From Rhodoferax bucti (GTDB lineage: Bacteria > Pseudomonadota > Gammaproteobacteria > Burkholderiales > Burkholderiaceae_C), in contig NZ_VAHD01000002.1 in the NCBI RefSeq assembly GCF_005876985.1, forward strand, positions 744,001-808,000: a stretch of 64,000 bases of DNA, in the 5' to 3' direction. The stretch's first letter is position 1. Each line of letters begins with the position of its first letter. The translations under genes and the position numbers were made by a program. Below the pieces are notes generated by a model that saw only the letters and a program-made list of their open reading frames with translations, did no database searches and was not told the DNA's origin. Shown here piece after piece: positions 43,629 to 53,072 of the stretch.

Positions 43629-45257
43629 TTACTTGATGTCCACGCCGTAGAAGGTGTGGCGGCCAAACGGGCTCAGTTTGAAGTCGACCACTTCCTTACG
43701 CACGGGCTTCAGTTGCACCGCGTGGGCAATGGTGAACCAGGGTGCTTGCTCCTTGAAGATCACCTGGGCTTTTTCGTACAGCTTGGTGCGCTCGGCAGGG
43801 TTGGACACCACCTTGGCTTTTTGCACCAAGTCTTCAAACGGCTGGTAGCAGAACTTGGCCACGTTGGAGCCGTTTTGCTTGGCCGAGCTGCAACCCAGCA
43901 AGGTGTTCAAGAAGTTGTCCGGGTCTCCGTTGTCACCGGTCCAGCCCAACATGCCCATCTGGTGCTCGCCCGCTTGCATGCGCTTGCGGTACTCGCCCCA
44001 CTCAAAGCTCTTGATTTCAGCCGTCACGCCCACCTTGGCCAGGTCGGCTTGCATCAACTCCGCAATGCGCTTGGCGTTGGGGTTGTAGGGGCGCTGCACG
44101 GGCATGGCCCACAGGTCGGTGGTGAAACCGTTAGGGTAACCAGCTGCCGCCAGCAGCTTTTTGGCCTGCTCGGGGTTGTAGAGGTCGTCCTTCAGGTTCT
44201 TGTTGTAAGACCACTGGCCCGGAGGAATCGGGTTGACCGCAGCCACACCGGTGCTCAGGTACACGGCGGAGACGATGGCCTTTTTGTCGATGGCCATGTT
44301 GATCGCCTTGCGCACGCGCACGTCGTCAAACGGCTTCTTGGTGGTGTTGTACGCCAGGTAGCCGATGTTCAAGCCGGGCTGTTCCATCACAGTGACGTTG
44401 GCGTCCTTGCGGATGGCGTCCAGGTCTGCGGGGTTGGGGTAGGGCATGACATGGCACTCACCCTTTTGCAGCTTGGCCCAGCGCACGGAGGCATCCGGGG
44501 TGATGGAGAAGATCAGGTCATCGATCTTGGCCTTGCCAGCCCAGTACTGGGCGTTGGCCTTGAAGCGGATGATGGAGTCTTTTTGGTACTGCACCACTTG
44601 GAAGGCGCCGGTGCCCAGGGGGTCCTGGTCGATCTTCTCGGGCGTGCCGGCCTTGAGCATGGCAATCGCGTATTCCTTGGACTGGATACCGGCGAACTGC
44701 ATAGCCAAGTTGGCCAGGAAAGGCGCCTCAGGCTGGTTCAGCGTGATCTTGACGGTGTACTCATCCACCTTGTCCACGGACTTGAGCAGCTTGGGCATAC
44801 CCATGTCGCCAAAGTAGGCGTGGTTGGGGCTGGTGACGCGGAAGTAGGGGTCGTTCTCTTTCCACTGACGCTCGAACATGAACAGCACGTCATCCGCATT
44901 GAAATCGCGGGTGGGCTTGAAGTTCTTGTTGGACTGGAACTTCACGCCCTTACGCAGCTTGAAGGTGTATTCCAGACCGTCTTTGGAAATGGTCCAGCTC
45001 TCAGCCAGAGAAGGCTCTACCTTGGTGCCGCCACGCTCGAAGTGCACCAGGTTGTCGTAAATCTGCTCGGTCACGTCGAAGGACGTGCCGGTGGTGTTCA
45101 CGCCGGGGTAGAAGTTCTCGGGGCTGCCTTCGGAGCAGTACACCAGGGTCTTGGCAGCTACCGGCGACAGTGCCAGAGCAGCGGGCAGGGCCAGGGCACA
45201 CAGCAATGCACTTTTGGTGCGTCGTGCAGCCGTAGCTTTCTTCAGGGTCAGGGTCAT
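43629..45257 (-). CDS. dppA: Dipeptide ABC transporter substrate-binding protein
   Basis: 542 residues with a signal peptide (KSALLCALALPAALALSPVAA). SBP family 5 features are KTLVYCSEGSPENFYPGVNTTGT, YDNLVHFERGG, YTFKLRKGVKFQ and the C-terminal WFTIAHAVQLKPVRKEVVDFKLSPFGRH. It captures di- or oligopeptides in the periplasm for DppBCDF. It is encoded last in dppBCDF-dppA, after a 29-bp gap from dppF. Confidence 0.94.
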   Translation of the reverse strand: MTLTLKKATAARRTKSALLCALALPAALALSPVAAKTLVYCSEGSPENFYPGVNTTGTSFDVTEQIYDNLVHFERGGTKVEPSLAESWTISKDGLEYTFKLRKGVKFQSNKNFKPTRDFNADDVLFMFERQWKENDPYFRVTSPNHAYFGDMGMPKLLKSVDKVDEYTVKITLNQPEAPFLANLAMQFAGIQSKEYAIAMLKAGTPEKIDQDPLGTGAFQVVQYQKDSIIRFKANAQYWAGKAKIDDLIFSITPDASVRWAKLQKGECHVMPYPNPADLDAIRKDANVTVMEQPGLNIGYLAYNTTKKPFDDVRVRKAINMAIDKKAIVSAVYLSTGVAAVNPIPPGQWSYNKNLKDDLYNPEQAKKLLAAAGYPNGFTTDLWAMPVQRPYNPNAKRIAELMQADLAKVGVTAEIKSFEWGEYRKRMQAGEHQMGMLGWTGDNGDPDNFLNTLLGCSSAKQNGSNVAKFCYQPFEDLVQKAKVVSNPAERTKLYEKAQVIFKEQAPWFTIAHAVQLKPVRKEVVDFKLSPFGRHTFYGVDIK

Positions 45258-45286
45258 TGGAGATACTCCTCTGGGGTTGATGCTGC

Positions 45287-46282
45287 CTATGCAGCGGGTT
45301 GGCTAAATGCGGAAGCTTCATGACAAGCAACTTGCCTGCCAGCCAAGGGCTGCAGGACAGGCCGCTCGGCATGGCAGCGATCGGTAGCGTGCGGGCAGCG
45401 GGTAGAAAACACACAGCCGGCCGGCGGGTTCAGCGGGGAGGGCAGCTCGCCCTTGAGCACGATGCGCTGGCTTTTGCCGCCGGGCGCGTGCATGCCGGGC
45501 GTGGAAGCCATGAGTGCCTGGGTGTAGGGGTGCAGCGGCTGCTCGAACAGCGTGGTCTTGTCGCCTTGTTCCACCACCTGGCCCAGGTACATCACCATCA
45601 CGTCGTGCGCGATGTGGCGCACCACACCAAGATCGTGCGAGATGAACAGGTAGGCCAGGCCCAGCTCCTGCTGCAGATCGGCCAGCAGGTTCAGCACCTG
45701 GGCCTGGATGGACACGTCCAGTGCCGAGACGGGTTCGTCGGCCACGACCAGCGCGGGGTCCAGCATGAGCGCGCGGGCAATCGCGATGCGCTGACGCTGG
45801 CCGCCCGAGAACATGTGCGGATAGCGCTCGTAGTGCTCAGGGCGCAGGCCCACCTTGGCCAGCATGGCGCGGGCTTTCTCCTGGCGCTGGGCGGCCGACA
45901 GCTCGGTGTTGATTTCGAGCGGCGCCTCCAGGATCTGGCCGATGCGCTTGCGCGGGTTCAGCGAGCCATAGGGGTTCTGGAACACCAGCTGCACCTTCTG
46001 GCGCAGCGTGGCCTTGTGCTTGGGGTCTGTGGCGTCCACACCGGCGAGCTGCAGGCTACCGGCGGTGGGCGATTCGATGAGGGAGACCATGCGCGCCAGC
46101 GTGGACTTGCCGCAGCCGGATTCGCCCACCACAGCCAGCGTTTTGCCGGCCTGCACAGAGAACGACACGCCGGAGACCGCTTGCAGCTGGTCGGGCTTTT
46201 GCAGGAAGCCGCGGCGGATGGTGTAGACCTGACGCAGGTCTTTGGCCTCTACCACAGTAGCGTTGGTGTGAGGGGTGCTCAT
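45287..46282 (-). CDS. dppF: Dipeptide ABC transporter ATPase DppF
   Basis: 331 residues. Walker [10 protein letters not shown] near residue 55, signature [14 protein letters not shown] and Walker [12 protein letters not shown] are intact; the C-terminal oligopeptide-type extension has [19 protein letters not shown] with its Cys cluster. The ATG overlaps the dppD stop (ATGA). Upstream in-frame codons are the tail of dppD in another frame, so the start [16 protein letters not shown] is secure. Confidence 0.95.
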   Translation of the reverse strand: MSTPHTNATVVEAKDLRQVYTIRRGFLQKPDQLQAVSGVSFSVQAGKTLAVVGESGCGKSTLARMVSLIESPTAGSLQLAGVDATDPKHKATLRQKVQLVFQNPYGSLNPRKRIGQILEAPLEINTELSAAQRQEKARAMLAKVGLRPEHYERYPHMFSGGQRQRIAIARALMLDPALVVADEPVSALDVSIQAQVLNLLADLQQELGLAYLFISHDLGVVRHIAHDVMVMYLGQVVEQGDKTTLFEQPLHPYTQALMASTPGMHAPGGKSQRIVLKGELPSPLNPPAGCVFSTRCPHATDRCHAERPVLQPLAGRQVACHEASAFSQPAA

Positions 46283-47256
46283 GCCGCCACCTCCTGTGCG
46301 CCCAGGGCAAAGTGGCAACGCACGCTGCCGCCATTCCATGGGGTGAGGGCGGGGCGTTGGTCGCATGCGCCTTGGCGGGCGTGGCTGCAACGGGGGGCGA
46401 AGAGGCACCCGTCCGGCCGGTCGTACAGGCCCGGCACCATGCCGGGGATGGTGTTGAGGCGGCTCTGGTGCATGCTGCGTTCGGGCATGGCGGATAGCAA
46501 TGCCTCTGTGTAGGGGTGTGCGGGGGCCGCAAACAAGGCGTCTGCCTCACGTTGCTCCATGACCTGGCCGGCGTACATCACGGCGACGCGCTGGGCCATG
46601 TCGGAGACCACGCCCATGTTGTGGGTGATCAGCACCAGGGCCATGCCACGGTCTTTTTGCAGGCTCTTGAGCAAATCCAGAATCTGCGCCTGAATGGTCA
46701 CGTCCAACGCCGTGGTGGGTTCGTCGGCAATCAACAGCTTGGGGTTGCAGGCAATGGCCATGGCAATCATCACACGCTGGCTCATGCCGCCGGAGAGCTG
46801 GTGGGGGTAGACCTTGAGGCGGCTCTCCGGCGCGGGAATGCCCACTTGCTCCAGCAGTTCGATGGAGCGTTTGTGGGCGGCTTTTTTGTCCAGGCCCAGA
46901 TGCAGTTTCAGTGTTTCCGCCAGCTGGAAGCCCACGGTAAAACATGGGTTCAGGCTGGTGGTGGGGTCCTGAAAAATCATGGACATGTCTTTGCCGGTGA
47001 AGCGCCGGCGTTCGCGGTCGCTCAGGCCCAGCAGGTCGTGCCCATCAAAGCGCAGCTTTTTGGCTTGCACGCGACCGGGAAAGGCCACCAGACCCATCAG
47101 CGCCATCATGGTGACGCTTTTGCCCGAGCCGGATTCACCGACCACGCCCAATACTTCTCCAGCCTCCAGTGAGAGGCTGACATCCTGCACCGCATGCATC
47201 ACGCCGTTGTGCGACGGGAACTCTACGGACAGGTTTTCAATTTCTAGCAATGCCAT
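46279..47256 (-). CDS. dppD: Dipeptide ABC transporter ATPase DppD
   Basis: 325 residues. Walker [11 protein letters not shown], signature [15 protein letters not shown] and Walker [15 protein letters not shown] are present; the C-terminus has the family [18 protein letters not shown] cysteine motif. It pairs with DppF as the two-ATPase engine of the peptide importer. The start at 47256 begins [13 protein letters not shown]. Confidence 0.95.
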   Translation of the reverse strand: MALLEIENLSVEFPSHNGVMHAVQDVSLSLEAGEVLGVVGESGSGKSVTMMALMGLVAFPGRVQAKKLRFDGHDLLGLSDRERRRFTGKDMSMIFQDPTTSLNPCFTVGFQLAETLKLHLGLDKKAAHKRSIELLEQVGIPAPESRLKVYPHQLSGGMSQRVMIAMAIACNPKLLIADEPTTALDVTIQAQILDLLKSLQKDRGMALVLITHNMGVVSDMAQRVAVMYAGQVMEQREADALFAAPAHPYTEALLSAMPERSMHQSRLNTIPGMVPGLYDRPDGCLFAPRCSHARQGACDQRPALTPWNGGSVRCHFALGAQEVAA

Positions 47257-47275
47257 GGTTATGTGTCTCGTTGCC

Positions 47276-48175
47276 TTAGCGTTTGAGTTTGGGGTCGAGT
47301 GCGTCGCGCAGACCATCGCCCAACAGGTTGAACGCCAATACCGTGATCAGGATGGCCAGGCCGGGGAAGGTCACGACCCACCAGGCGCGCAGCACAAATT
47401 CGCGGGCATCGGCCAGCATGGTGCCCCACTCTGGTGAGGGCGGCTGTGCGCCCAAGCCCAAGAAGCCGAGTGCGGCGGCATCCAGAATGGCGGTGGAGAT
47501 GCCCAGCGAGGCCTGCACGATCAGCGGGGCGGTGCAGTTGGGCAACACCTCGCTGAACATCAGACGCAAATGGCTGGCGCCTGTCATGCGGGCCGCCGTC
47601 ACGTAGTCACGCGAGGTTTCAGCGATCACGGCAGCACGCGTAATGCGCACATAGTGCGGCAGCACCACGATGGCTACAGCCAGCATGGCGTTCACCAAGC
47701 CGGGTCCGAGGATGGCCACAATCACAATAGCCAGCAGCAGGCTGGGGAGGGTGAGGATGATGTCCATCATGCGCATGATGGTGATTTCCAGAATGCCTTT
47801 GAAGTAGCCCGCAACCAGGCCCAGCACCGTGCCGACCACCACCGACAGGGACACCACGGCAATGCCGATCACTAGAGACAGGCGCGCGCCGTGCATGAGG
47901 CGCGAGAGAATGTCGCGGCCGATGGCGTCGGTACCCAGCAGGTAAGCGCGCGAGCCACCCTCTTGCCAGGCAGGAGGCTTCAAAAAGGCAGCGTTGTTGG
48001 TCAGGTCAGGCGGGTAGGGTGCAATCCAGGGCGCCAGCAGTGCCATCAACAGCACGAGGACCACAATGGCCAAGCCGGCCAAAGCCCCTTTGTTGCCTTT
48101 GAAGTAGCGCCAGAATTCCTGCAAAGGATGGGACGGTTGTGACGCCACCGCAGCGTTCAGCGTAGTAGTGCTCAT
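47276..48175 (-). CDS. dppC: Dipeptide ABC transporter permease DppC
   Basis: 299 residues with about six membrane helices. The N-terminal OppC-type domain ([36 protein letters not shown]) and the permease coupling loop around [21 protein letters not shown] (EAA-like motif) are clear. Its ATG overlaps the dppB stop by one base (TAATG). Confidence 0.95.
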   Translation of the reverse strand: MSTTTLNAAVASQPSHPLQEFWRYFKGNKGALAGLAIVVLVLLMALLAPWIAPYPPDLTNNAAFLKPPAWQEGGSRAYLLGTDAIGRDILSRLMHGARLSLVIGIAVVSLSVVVGTVLGLVAGYFKGILEITIMRMMDIILTLPSLLLAIVIVAILGPGLVNAMLAVAIVVLPHYVRITRAAVIAETSRDYVTAARMTGASHLRLMFSEVLPNCTAPLIVQASLGISTAILDAAALGFLGLGAQPPSPEWGTMLADAREFVLRAWWVVTFPGLAILITVLAFNLLGDGLRDALDPKLKR

Positions 48176-49185
48176 TATTTTTGGTGGCGGATGCGCGGGT
48201 TGATGATGCCGTAGGTGATATCCACCAGCAGATTGACAGTCATGACCATCAGGCCAAGAAGCAGCATGCCGCCTTGCAGCACTGGGTAGTCGCGGCGGCT
48301 GATGGCTTCAATCAGCCACTTGCCCACGCCGGGCCAGGAGAAGATGGTTTCGGTCAGGATGGCTCCAGTAAACAGCACGCCCACTTGCAGACCGATCACG
48401 GTGATCACCGGAATCATGGCGTTGCGCAGGGCGTGCACTGCGACCACCCGCAGCCCCGTCAGGCCTTTGGCGCGCGCGGTGCGGATGTAGTCTTCGCCCA
48501 TCACTTCCAGCATGGCGGAGCGCGTCATGCGGGCAATGACGGCCAGCGGGTTGGTGCCCAACACAATCATGGGAAGAATCAGGTGAGACGCGGCCGACCA
48601 GAAGGCGGCGGTCTCCCCGGCCAGCAAGGTGTCTATCAGCAAAAAGCCGGTGACCGGCTCAATGAAGTACTCCACCGCAATACGGCCGGACACCGGTGTC
48701 AGGTCCAGCTGCACCGAGAACAACAAGATCAGCAGCAAACCCCACCAGAAGATAGGCATGGAGTAGCCGGTCAGCGACACCCCCATCACACCGTGGTCCA
48801 GGATGGAGTTGCGTTTGACAGCGGCAATGATGCCCGCCGGAATGCCGATCAACAGCGCAAAAATGATGGCACACACCGCCAACTCGATCGTGGCCGGGAA
48901 GAGGGTGGCGAACTCGCGCAACACCGGCTCCTGGGTGATGATGGACTTGCCCAAATCTCCCTTGAGCACTTTGCCGATGTAGATGCCGTACTGCACCATG
49001 ACGGGTTGGTCCAGCCCGTACTCTTTGAGCAATACCGCGTGCCGGGCCGCATCAATGCCGCGTTCGCCGGCTAGGGTTTCAATCGGGTCGCCCGGTACCA
49101 GGCGAATGAGGAAGAAGGCGAGCAGCGTCATGCCGAAGAAGGTCGGGATGATGAGGCTCAGTCGTGTAAAGATGAATCGAAGCAT
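48175..49185 (-). CDS. dppB: Dipeptide ABC transporter permease DppB
   Basis: 336 residues with about six membrane helices. The start MLRFIFTRLSLIIPTFFGMTLLAFFLIRLVPGDPI is typical for DppB/OppB. The EAA-like loop is MLEVMGEDYIRTARAKGLTGLRVVAVHALRNAMIP. It is the first gene of dppBCDF-dppA. Earlier in-frame codons fall in the control region, so the ATG at 49185 is used. Confidence 0.95.
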   Translation of the reverse strand: MLRFIFTRLSLIIPTFFGMTLLAFFLIRLVPGDPIETLAGERGIDAARHAVLLKEYGLDQPVMVQYGIYIGKVLKGDLGKSIITQEPVLREFATLFPATIELAVCAIIFALLIGIPAGIIAAVKRNSILDHGVMGVSLTGYSMPIFWWGLLLILLFSVQLDLTPVSGRIAVEYFIEPVTGFLLIDTLLAGETAAFWSAASHLILPMIVLGTNPLAVIARMTRSAMLEVMGEDYIRTARAKGLTGLRVVAVHALRNAMIPVITVIGLQVGVLFTGAILTETIFSWPGVGKWLIEAISRRDYPVLQGGMLLLGLMVMTVNLLVDITYGIINPRIRHQK

Positions 49186-49306
49186 GAGGGGGTGGATTCT
49201 AGGCACGTAGTGCAGAGCAGAGGCATGATCTGGCGCAATAACGACTAGCGACTTTCCCTTATGGGGAAAGGCGCCAGTCACCCAAGTGACAGGAGGCTTG
49301 AAAACG

Positions 49307-49334
49307 ACAAAGGCCGCGTGGGTGCGGCCTTTGT
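49307..49334 (-). terminator. Intrinsic terminator after the SWIB gene
   Basis: ACAAAGGCCGC (49307-49317) pairs with GCGGCCTTTGT (49324-49334) around a 6-nt loop; on the minus strand it follows the SWIB-domain gene and lies ahead of dppB. Confidence 0.82.
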
Positions 49335-49356
49335 ATCAGTCATCAGCAGGGGCTGA

Positions 49357-49782
49357 TTACTTCAGGTGCTTGCCGATCAGGCCAGCCAGTTCGAACATGG
49401 TGACTTGGGCTTTACCGAAGATTTCTTTCAGCTTGGCATCTGCATTGATGTTGCGCTTGTTTGTAGCGTCTTGCAGGCCGTTTTTCTTGATGTAAGTCCA
49501 CAGCTTGCTCACCACTTCGGTGCGGGGCAGTGCGGCTGCGCCGACCACGGCAGCCAATGCAGCGCTAGGTGTCAGTGCCTTCATGAACGCGGCGTTCACT
49601 GTGCGCTTCTTGGCGGGAGCCTTGGTAGCAGCAGCTTTTTTGGCAGGAGCGGCGGCCTTCTTGGCGGGGGCTGCTGCTTTGGCAGCTACTTTCTTTGCGG
49701 GAGCTGCAGCTTTGGTAGCGGGTGCAGCCTTCTTTGCTGGAGCAGCGGCTTTCTTTGCCGGTGCTTTTTTCGCAGTTGCCAT
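49357..49782 (-). CDS. SWIB domain protein with histone H1-like basic tail
   Basis: 141 residues. Residues 1-60 are Ala/Lys/Pro repeats of the form PAKKAAA, like histone H1 tails and chlamydial Hc proteins. Residues about 62-141 are a SWIB/MDM2 domain: FMKALTPSAALAAVVGAAALPRTEVVSKLWTYIKKNGLQD, KRNINADAKLKEIFGK, and VTMFELAGLIGKHLK. It probably binds DNA as a nucleoid-associated protein. Start at ATG 49782, MATAKKAPAKK. It has its own terminator and is divergent from rraA. Confidence 0.9.
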   Translation of the reverse strand: MATAKKAPAKKAAAPAKKAAPATKAAAPAKKVAAKAAAPAKKAAAPAKKAAATKAPAKKRTVNAAFMKALTPSAALAAVVGAAALPRTEVVSKLWTYIKKNGLQDATNKRNINADAKLKEIFGKAQVTMFELAGLIGKHLK

Positions 49783-49873
49783 GATCGATTGTCCTTTTGT
49801 AGAAGTTGGTTTACCGCCAGTAAAAAACAGCTTCTTCACTGGTAACGCACATGCTAATGGCAAAAAAGCACCT

Positions 49874-49926
49874 TTCCAAGGGAGCACATCCATTTTTCCG
49901 AGGGAAATGTTGTTTTTTCCATTGGA
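49874..49926. promoter_or_regulatory. Three phased TTTCC-N-GGA elements between SWIB gene and rraA
   Basis: TTCCAAGGGA (49874-49883), TTTCCGAGGGAAA (49895-49907) and TTTCCATTGGAGAA (starting 49916) are similar inverted motifs with centres 21-22 bp apart, about two helical turns. They may be operator sites or chance in an A/T-rich region. Confidence 0.3.
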
Positions 49927-49961
49927 GAATTACACAAACAAACCCTTTGAGGAGCCTGGAG

Positions 49962-50483
49962 ATGACTGCACCCTTTGCGACCTGTGATTTTTGCGATGCC
50001 TTCAAGGCTGATACCAGTGGCGATTTCCGCGTATTGCCGCCCGTGTTTCGCGACTTTGGTGGGCGTCAGGTTTTTTGCGGACCTGTGCAAACGGTGCAGT
50101 GCCTGGATGACAACAGCCGCGTCAAAGAAGCCGTGGAGTCGCCGGGTTGGATAGACACCCCGGCGGGTCGCGTCGGCAAGGTGCTGGTGGTCGATGGCGG
50201 TGCGTCTTTGCGCAAGGCTCTGTTGGGTGGCAACCTCGCGGCGGCCGCAGCTCGCAATGGCTGGGCTGGTGTGCTCGTGGATGGCTGTGTGCGCGACGTG
50301 GCAGAGCTCGAACAGCAGGCTATTGGTATCCGGGCATTGGCTTCCATGCCACTGCCCACCGACCGCCGTCAGCAGGGTGTTGCCGATGTGCCCGTGCGGG
50401 TGCAAGGGGTGTGGGTGCGGCCTGGTGACTGGCTGTACGCCGACCGCGACGGCATCGTGGTCAGCCCGCGTCCCTTGCTGTAA
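49962..50483 (+). CDS. rraA: RraA family protein (RNase E inhibitor or HMG/CHA aldolase type)
   Basis: 173 residues. RraA-like segments are CDFCDAFKADTSGDFRVLPPVFRDFGGRQVFCGPVQTVQC, VLVVDGGASLRKALLGGNLAAAAARNGWAGVLVDGCVRDV and WLYADRDGIVVS. The G-X20-R-D-type site (GGNL...GCVRD) is shared with class II HMG/CHA aldolases, so the real activity may be metabolic or RNase E regulation. Start ATG 49962 follows GAGGAG after a 5-11 nt spacing. Confidence 0.88.
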   Translation: MTAPFATCDFCDAFKADTSGDFRVLPPVFRDFGGRQVFCGPVQTVQCLDDNSRVKEAVESPGWIDTPAGRVGKVLVVDGGASLRKALLGGNLAAAAARNGWAGVLVDGCVRDVAELEQQAIGIRALASMPLPTDRRQQGVADVPVRVQGVWVRPGDWLYADRDGIVVSPRPLL

Positions 50484-50490
50484 GGCCTGC

Positions 50491-51444
50491 TCAGGCGTGG
50501 TGTGAGTGTGCCGTGTCTTTGCCCGGCAAGGTGGCCAATACCACGCTCAGCAGGGCAATGCCGAAGGCCAGCAGTTGCAAGCCGCCCAGGGGCTCACCCA
50601 GCACCAGCACCCCGACCAATGCAGCGGAGATAGGCAGCATCACGGTGAATACACCGGCCCGGGAGGCAGGCACATGTTTGAGCCCTGTCATCCAGAGCCA
50701 CACGGTCCACACGCTGGCCGCCAGCGCGTAAAACACCAGCAAGAGCCAGGAAGGGGCGGGTACTGCCGCGAAGGAAAAGCTCCACGCGGTGTAGAGGCCG
50801 AAGGGGGTCATCAATGCAAAACCCCACAGATTGATGAGCGAGGTAATGCGGCGGGGGGTAAGCGCGCCGGTGAGCTTTTTGGCAATGACGGCGTAGGCGG
50901 CTTCACAGAGCACCGCCGCGAAAACCAGGGTGTTACCCAACCACGCACTGTTGGGCATCAAATCGCCCTCTGGCGCAGGTGCACCATGCGCAGGCAGCTC
51001 ATTTTTTGATAGCGCCAGCAGACTGATGCCCAGCACGCTGCAGGCTACGGCAGCCCAGGTGCGTGGGGTGACGCGCTCTTTCAGAAACACCCAGCTCATG
51101 ACTGCCACCACGGCCGGGATCGACGCCATGATGACCCCGGCAGAGACGGCGGTGGTCATGCTCACCCCAAAGAGCATGCAGATGGAAAACAGGAAGTTGC
51201 CGAAGAACGACTCCAGGAACAGGTATTTGCGGGTGGCTGGAGTCATGGCAGGCTCATCGGCCGGGCGCTTGAGCCAATGCAGCGTGGCGAGCCCGCCAAT
51301 GCCAAACCGCAGCCAAGCCAATAAAAACACCGGCAGCACCAGCACCAGAGGCTTGGAGAGCGCCACATAACTGCCTACCAGCGCCATGCTGAGAGCGAGG
51401 AGTCCGTACGACAACAGGTGGGAGGCGGGGCGTGTTTGCGGCAT
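50491..51444 (-). CDS. EamA/DMT-superfamily exporter
   Basis: 317 residues, ten membrane helices in two EamA repeats. The first repeat includes LAWLRFGIGGL and SAGVIMASIPAVVAVMSWVFLKERVT, the second SRAGVFTVMLPISAALVGVLVLGEPL. Residues about 144-163 (ALSKNELPAHGAPAPEGDLM) are encoded by a full-length copy of the window's dispersed repeat (50958-51013) and form a loop between helices. The substrate is unknown. It is convergent with rraA. Confidence 0.9.
   Translation of the reverse strand: MPQTRPASHLLSYGLLALSMALVGSYVALSKPLVLVLPVFLLAWLRFGIGGLATLHWLKRPADEPAMTPATRKYLFLESFFGNFLFSICMLFGVSMTTAVSAGVIMASIPAVVAVMSWVFLKERVTPRTWAAVACSVLGISLLALSKNELPAHGAPAPEGDLMPNSAWLGNTLVFAAVLCEAAYAVIAKKLTGALTPRRITSLINLWGFALMTPFGLYTAWSFSFAAVPAPSWLLLVFYALAASVWTVWLWMTGLKHVPASRAGVFTVMLPISAALVGVLVLGEPLGGLQLLAFGIALLSVVLATLPGKDTAHSHHA
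50958..51013 (+). repeat. Full-length dispersed repeat copy J inside the EamA gene
   Basis: TCAAATCGCCCTCTGGCGCA, then ATGCGCAGGCAGCTCATTTT and TTGATAGC: both conserved ends are present, translated in frame on the minus strand as an inter-helix loop. Confidence 0.65.
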
Positions 51445-51576
51445 CAGGCGATTAACAAAGAAGCGAAGCGCGCAAGCCTACACCAAGCCCGGGGCATTGC
51501 CACGCAGCTGCGCTGCAGAAGCATGTGGTCGGGTTACAGTGGCATCACGAAGCGTGGCTTTTCAAGGAGATGAGAA

Positions 51577-52944
51577 ATGACAGAAAACAAAACTATGAAT
51601 TTCAACGACCTGGAGCAGTGGCTGAACGAGCGGCGGGTGACCGAGGTGGAGTGCCTGGTACCCGACTTGACGGGGGTGGCGCGTGGAAAAATTCTGCCGC
51701 GCGGCAAGTTCACCGAAGACCGTGGCATGCGCTTGCCGCAGGGCATTGTGGCCATGGGGGTCACAGGAGAGTTCCCCGAGAGCGGCCCGTATTACGACGT
51801 GGTGGACCCCACCGACAAGGATATGCAGTTGCGGCCGGACCCGTCATCGGTACGCATCGTGCCGTGGGCCACCGACCCCACGGCCCAGGTGATCCACGAC
51901 TGTTTTGACCATGAAGGCAAGTTGGTGCCTTTTGCGCCACGCAGCGTGTTGCGCCGCGTGTGCGATTTGTTTGCCGCGGAAGGGTTGCAGCCCATCGTGG
52001 CTCCGGAGCTGGAGTTTTACCTCACGGCCCGCAACACCGATCCCAACACCCTGCTGCGCGCGCCCATTGGCCGCAGCGGACGGGCCGAAACCTCACGGCA
52101 GGCGTACAGCATCGATGCGGTGAACGAGTTTGACCCCTTGTTTGAGGAGATTTACGACTACTCCGACAAGATGGAGCTGAACGTGGACACCTTGATCCAC
52201 GAGGTGGGCGCCGGGCAGATGGAAATCAACTTCTTCCACAACAAGCCCCTAGGCTTGGCGGATGAGGTGTTTTTCTTCAAGCGTACCGTGCGCGAGGCTG
52301 CCTTGCGCCACGACATGTACGCCACCTTCATGGCCAAGCCGATTGCCGGTGAGCCGGGGAGTGCCATGCATGTGCACCAGAGCCTGGTGGACATCGCCAG
52401 CGGGCAAAACGTGTTCAGCAACCCGGATGGCACGCCGTCGGAAGCCTTCATGCACTACATCGGCGGACTGCAGCGCTACATCCCCGCCGCCATGGTGCTG
52501 GTGGCCCCGTATGTGAACAGCTACCGCCGCCTCTCTCGCAATACGGCGGCACCTATCAACATCGAGTGGGGGTATGACAACCGCACGGTGGGCATCCGTT
52601 CGCCCATTTCATCCCCTGCTGCCCGCCGGGTGGAAAACCGTGTGATCGGTGCGGACGCCAACCCCTATGTCGCCATGGCCATGACCTTGGCTTGCGGCTA
52701 CTTGGGGCTGAAAAACAAGATCAAGCCCAAACCCGAAATGCGGGGGGATGCGTACCTGTCACCCTATGCCTTGCCCCGCAGTTTGGGTGAGGCGCTGGAT
52801 TGGCTGCGCAAGGAGTCTGATTTGCATGAGGTGCTGGGCAAGGAATTCATCACCGTGTACTCCGAGATCAAGGAGTTGGAGTTTGATGAGTTCATGAAAG
52901 TGATTTCGCCGTGGGAGCGTGAACATTTGTTGCTCCATGTGTAA
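51577..52944 (+). CDS. Glutamine synthetase family protein, PuuA-like
   Basis: 455 residues. GS-type segments are VECLVPDLTGVARGKILPRGKF, APELEFYLT, EVGAGQMEINF (metal Glu), GSAMHVHQSL and the ATP-loop APVN-like APINIEWGYDNRTVGIR. The family includes gamma-glutamylputrescine synthetase. The immediately following potFGHI transporter genes support a polyamine role rather than ammonia assimilation. The ATG at 51577 follows AAGGAG by 10 nt; an ATG at 51595 is possible. Confidence 0.88.
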   Translation: MTENKTMNFNDLEQWLNERRVTEVECLVPDLTGVARGKILPRGKFTEDRGMRLPQGIVAMGVTGEFPESGPYYDVVDPTDKDMQLRPDPSSVRIVPWATDPTAQVIHDCFDHEGKLVPFAPRSVLRRVCDLFAAEGLQPIVAPELEFYLTARNTDPNTLLRAPIGRSGRAETSRQAYSIDAVNEFDPLFEEIYDYSDKMELNVDTLIHEVGAGQMEINFFHNKPLGLADEVFFFKRTVREAALRHDMYATFMAKPIAGEPGSAMHVHQSLVDIASGQNVFSNPDGTPSEAFMHYIGGLQRYIPAAMVLVAPYVNSYRRLSRNTAAPINIEWGYDNRTVGIRSPISSPAARRVENRVIGADANPYVAMAMTLACGYLGLKNKIKPKPEMRGDAYLSPYALPRSLGEALDWLRKESDLHEVLGKEFITVYSEIKELEFDEFMKVISPWEREHLLLHV

Positions 52945-53072
52945 ACCCTTGTGGCCGGCCGTATTTGGGTGCCGCGCCACTTCTATAATATTTTTTGGTC
53001 TGAATATTGCTTGAATCAGGCCCTTGGCCTTGTGTATCTGTTCGAACCCTTTTCACCGGAGATGAACCCCCC

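Noticed and set aside
49620-49760. Short tandem repeats in the SWIB gene as a CRISPR or minisatellite
   Set aside because: They are codon repeats for Pro-Ala-Lys-Lys in a coding tail, irregular in length and without spacers.
53030-53055. GTTCGAACC resembling a tRNA T-loop
   Set aside because: No acceptor stem, anticodon arm or CCA context around it; it is part of the potF leader.
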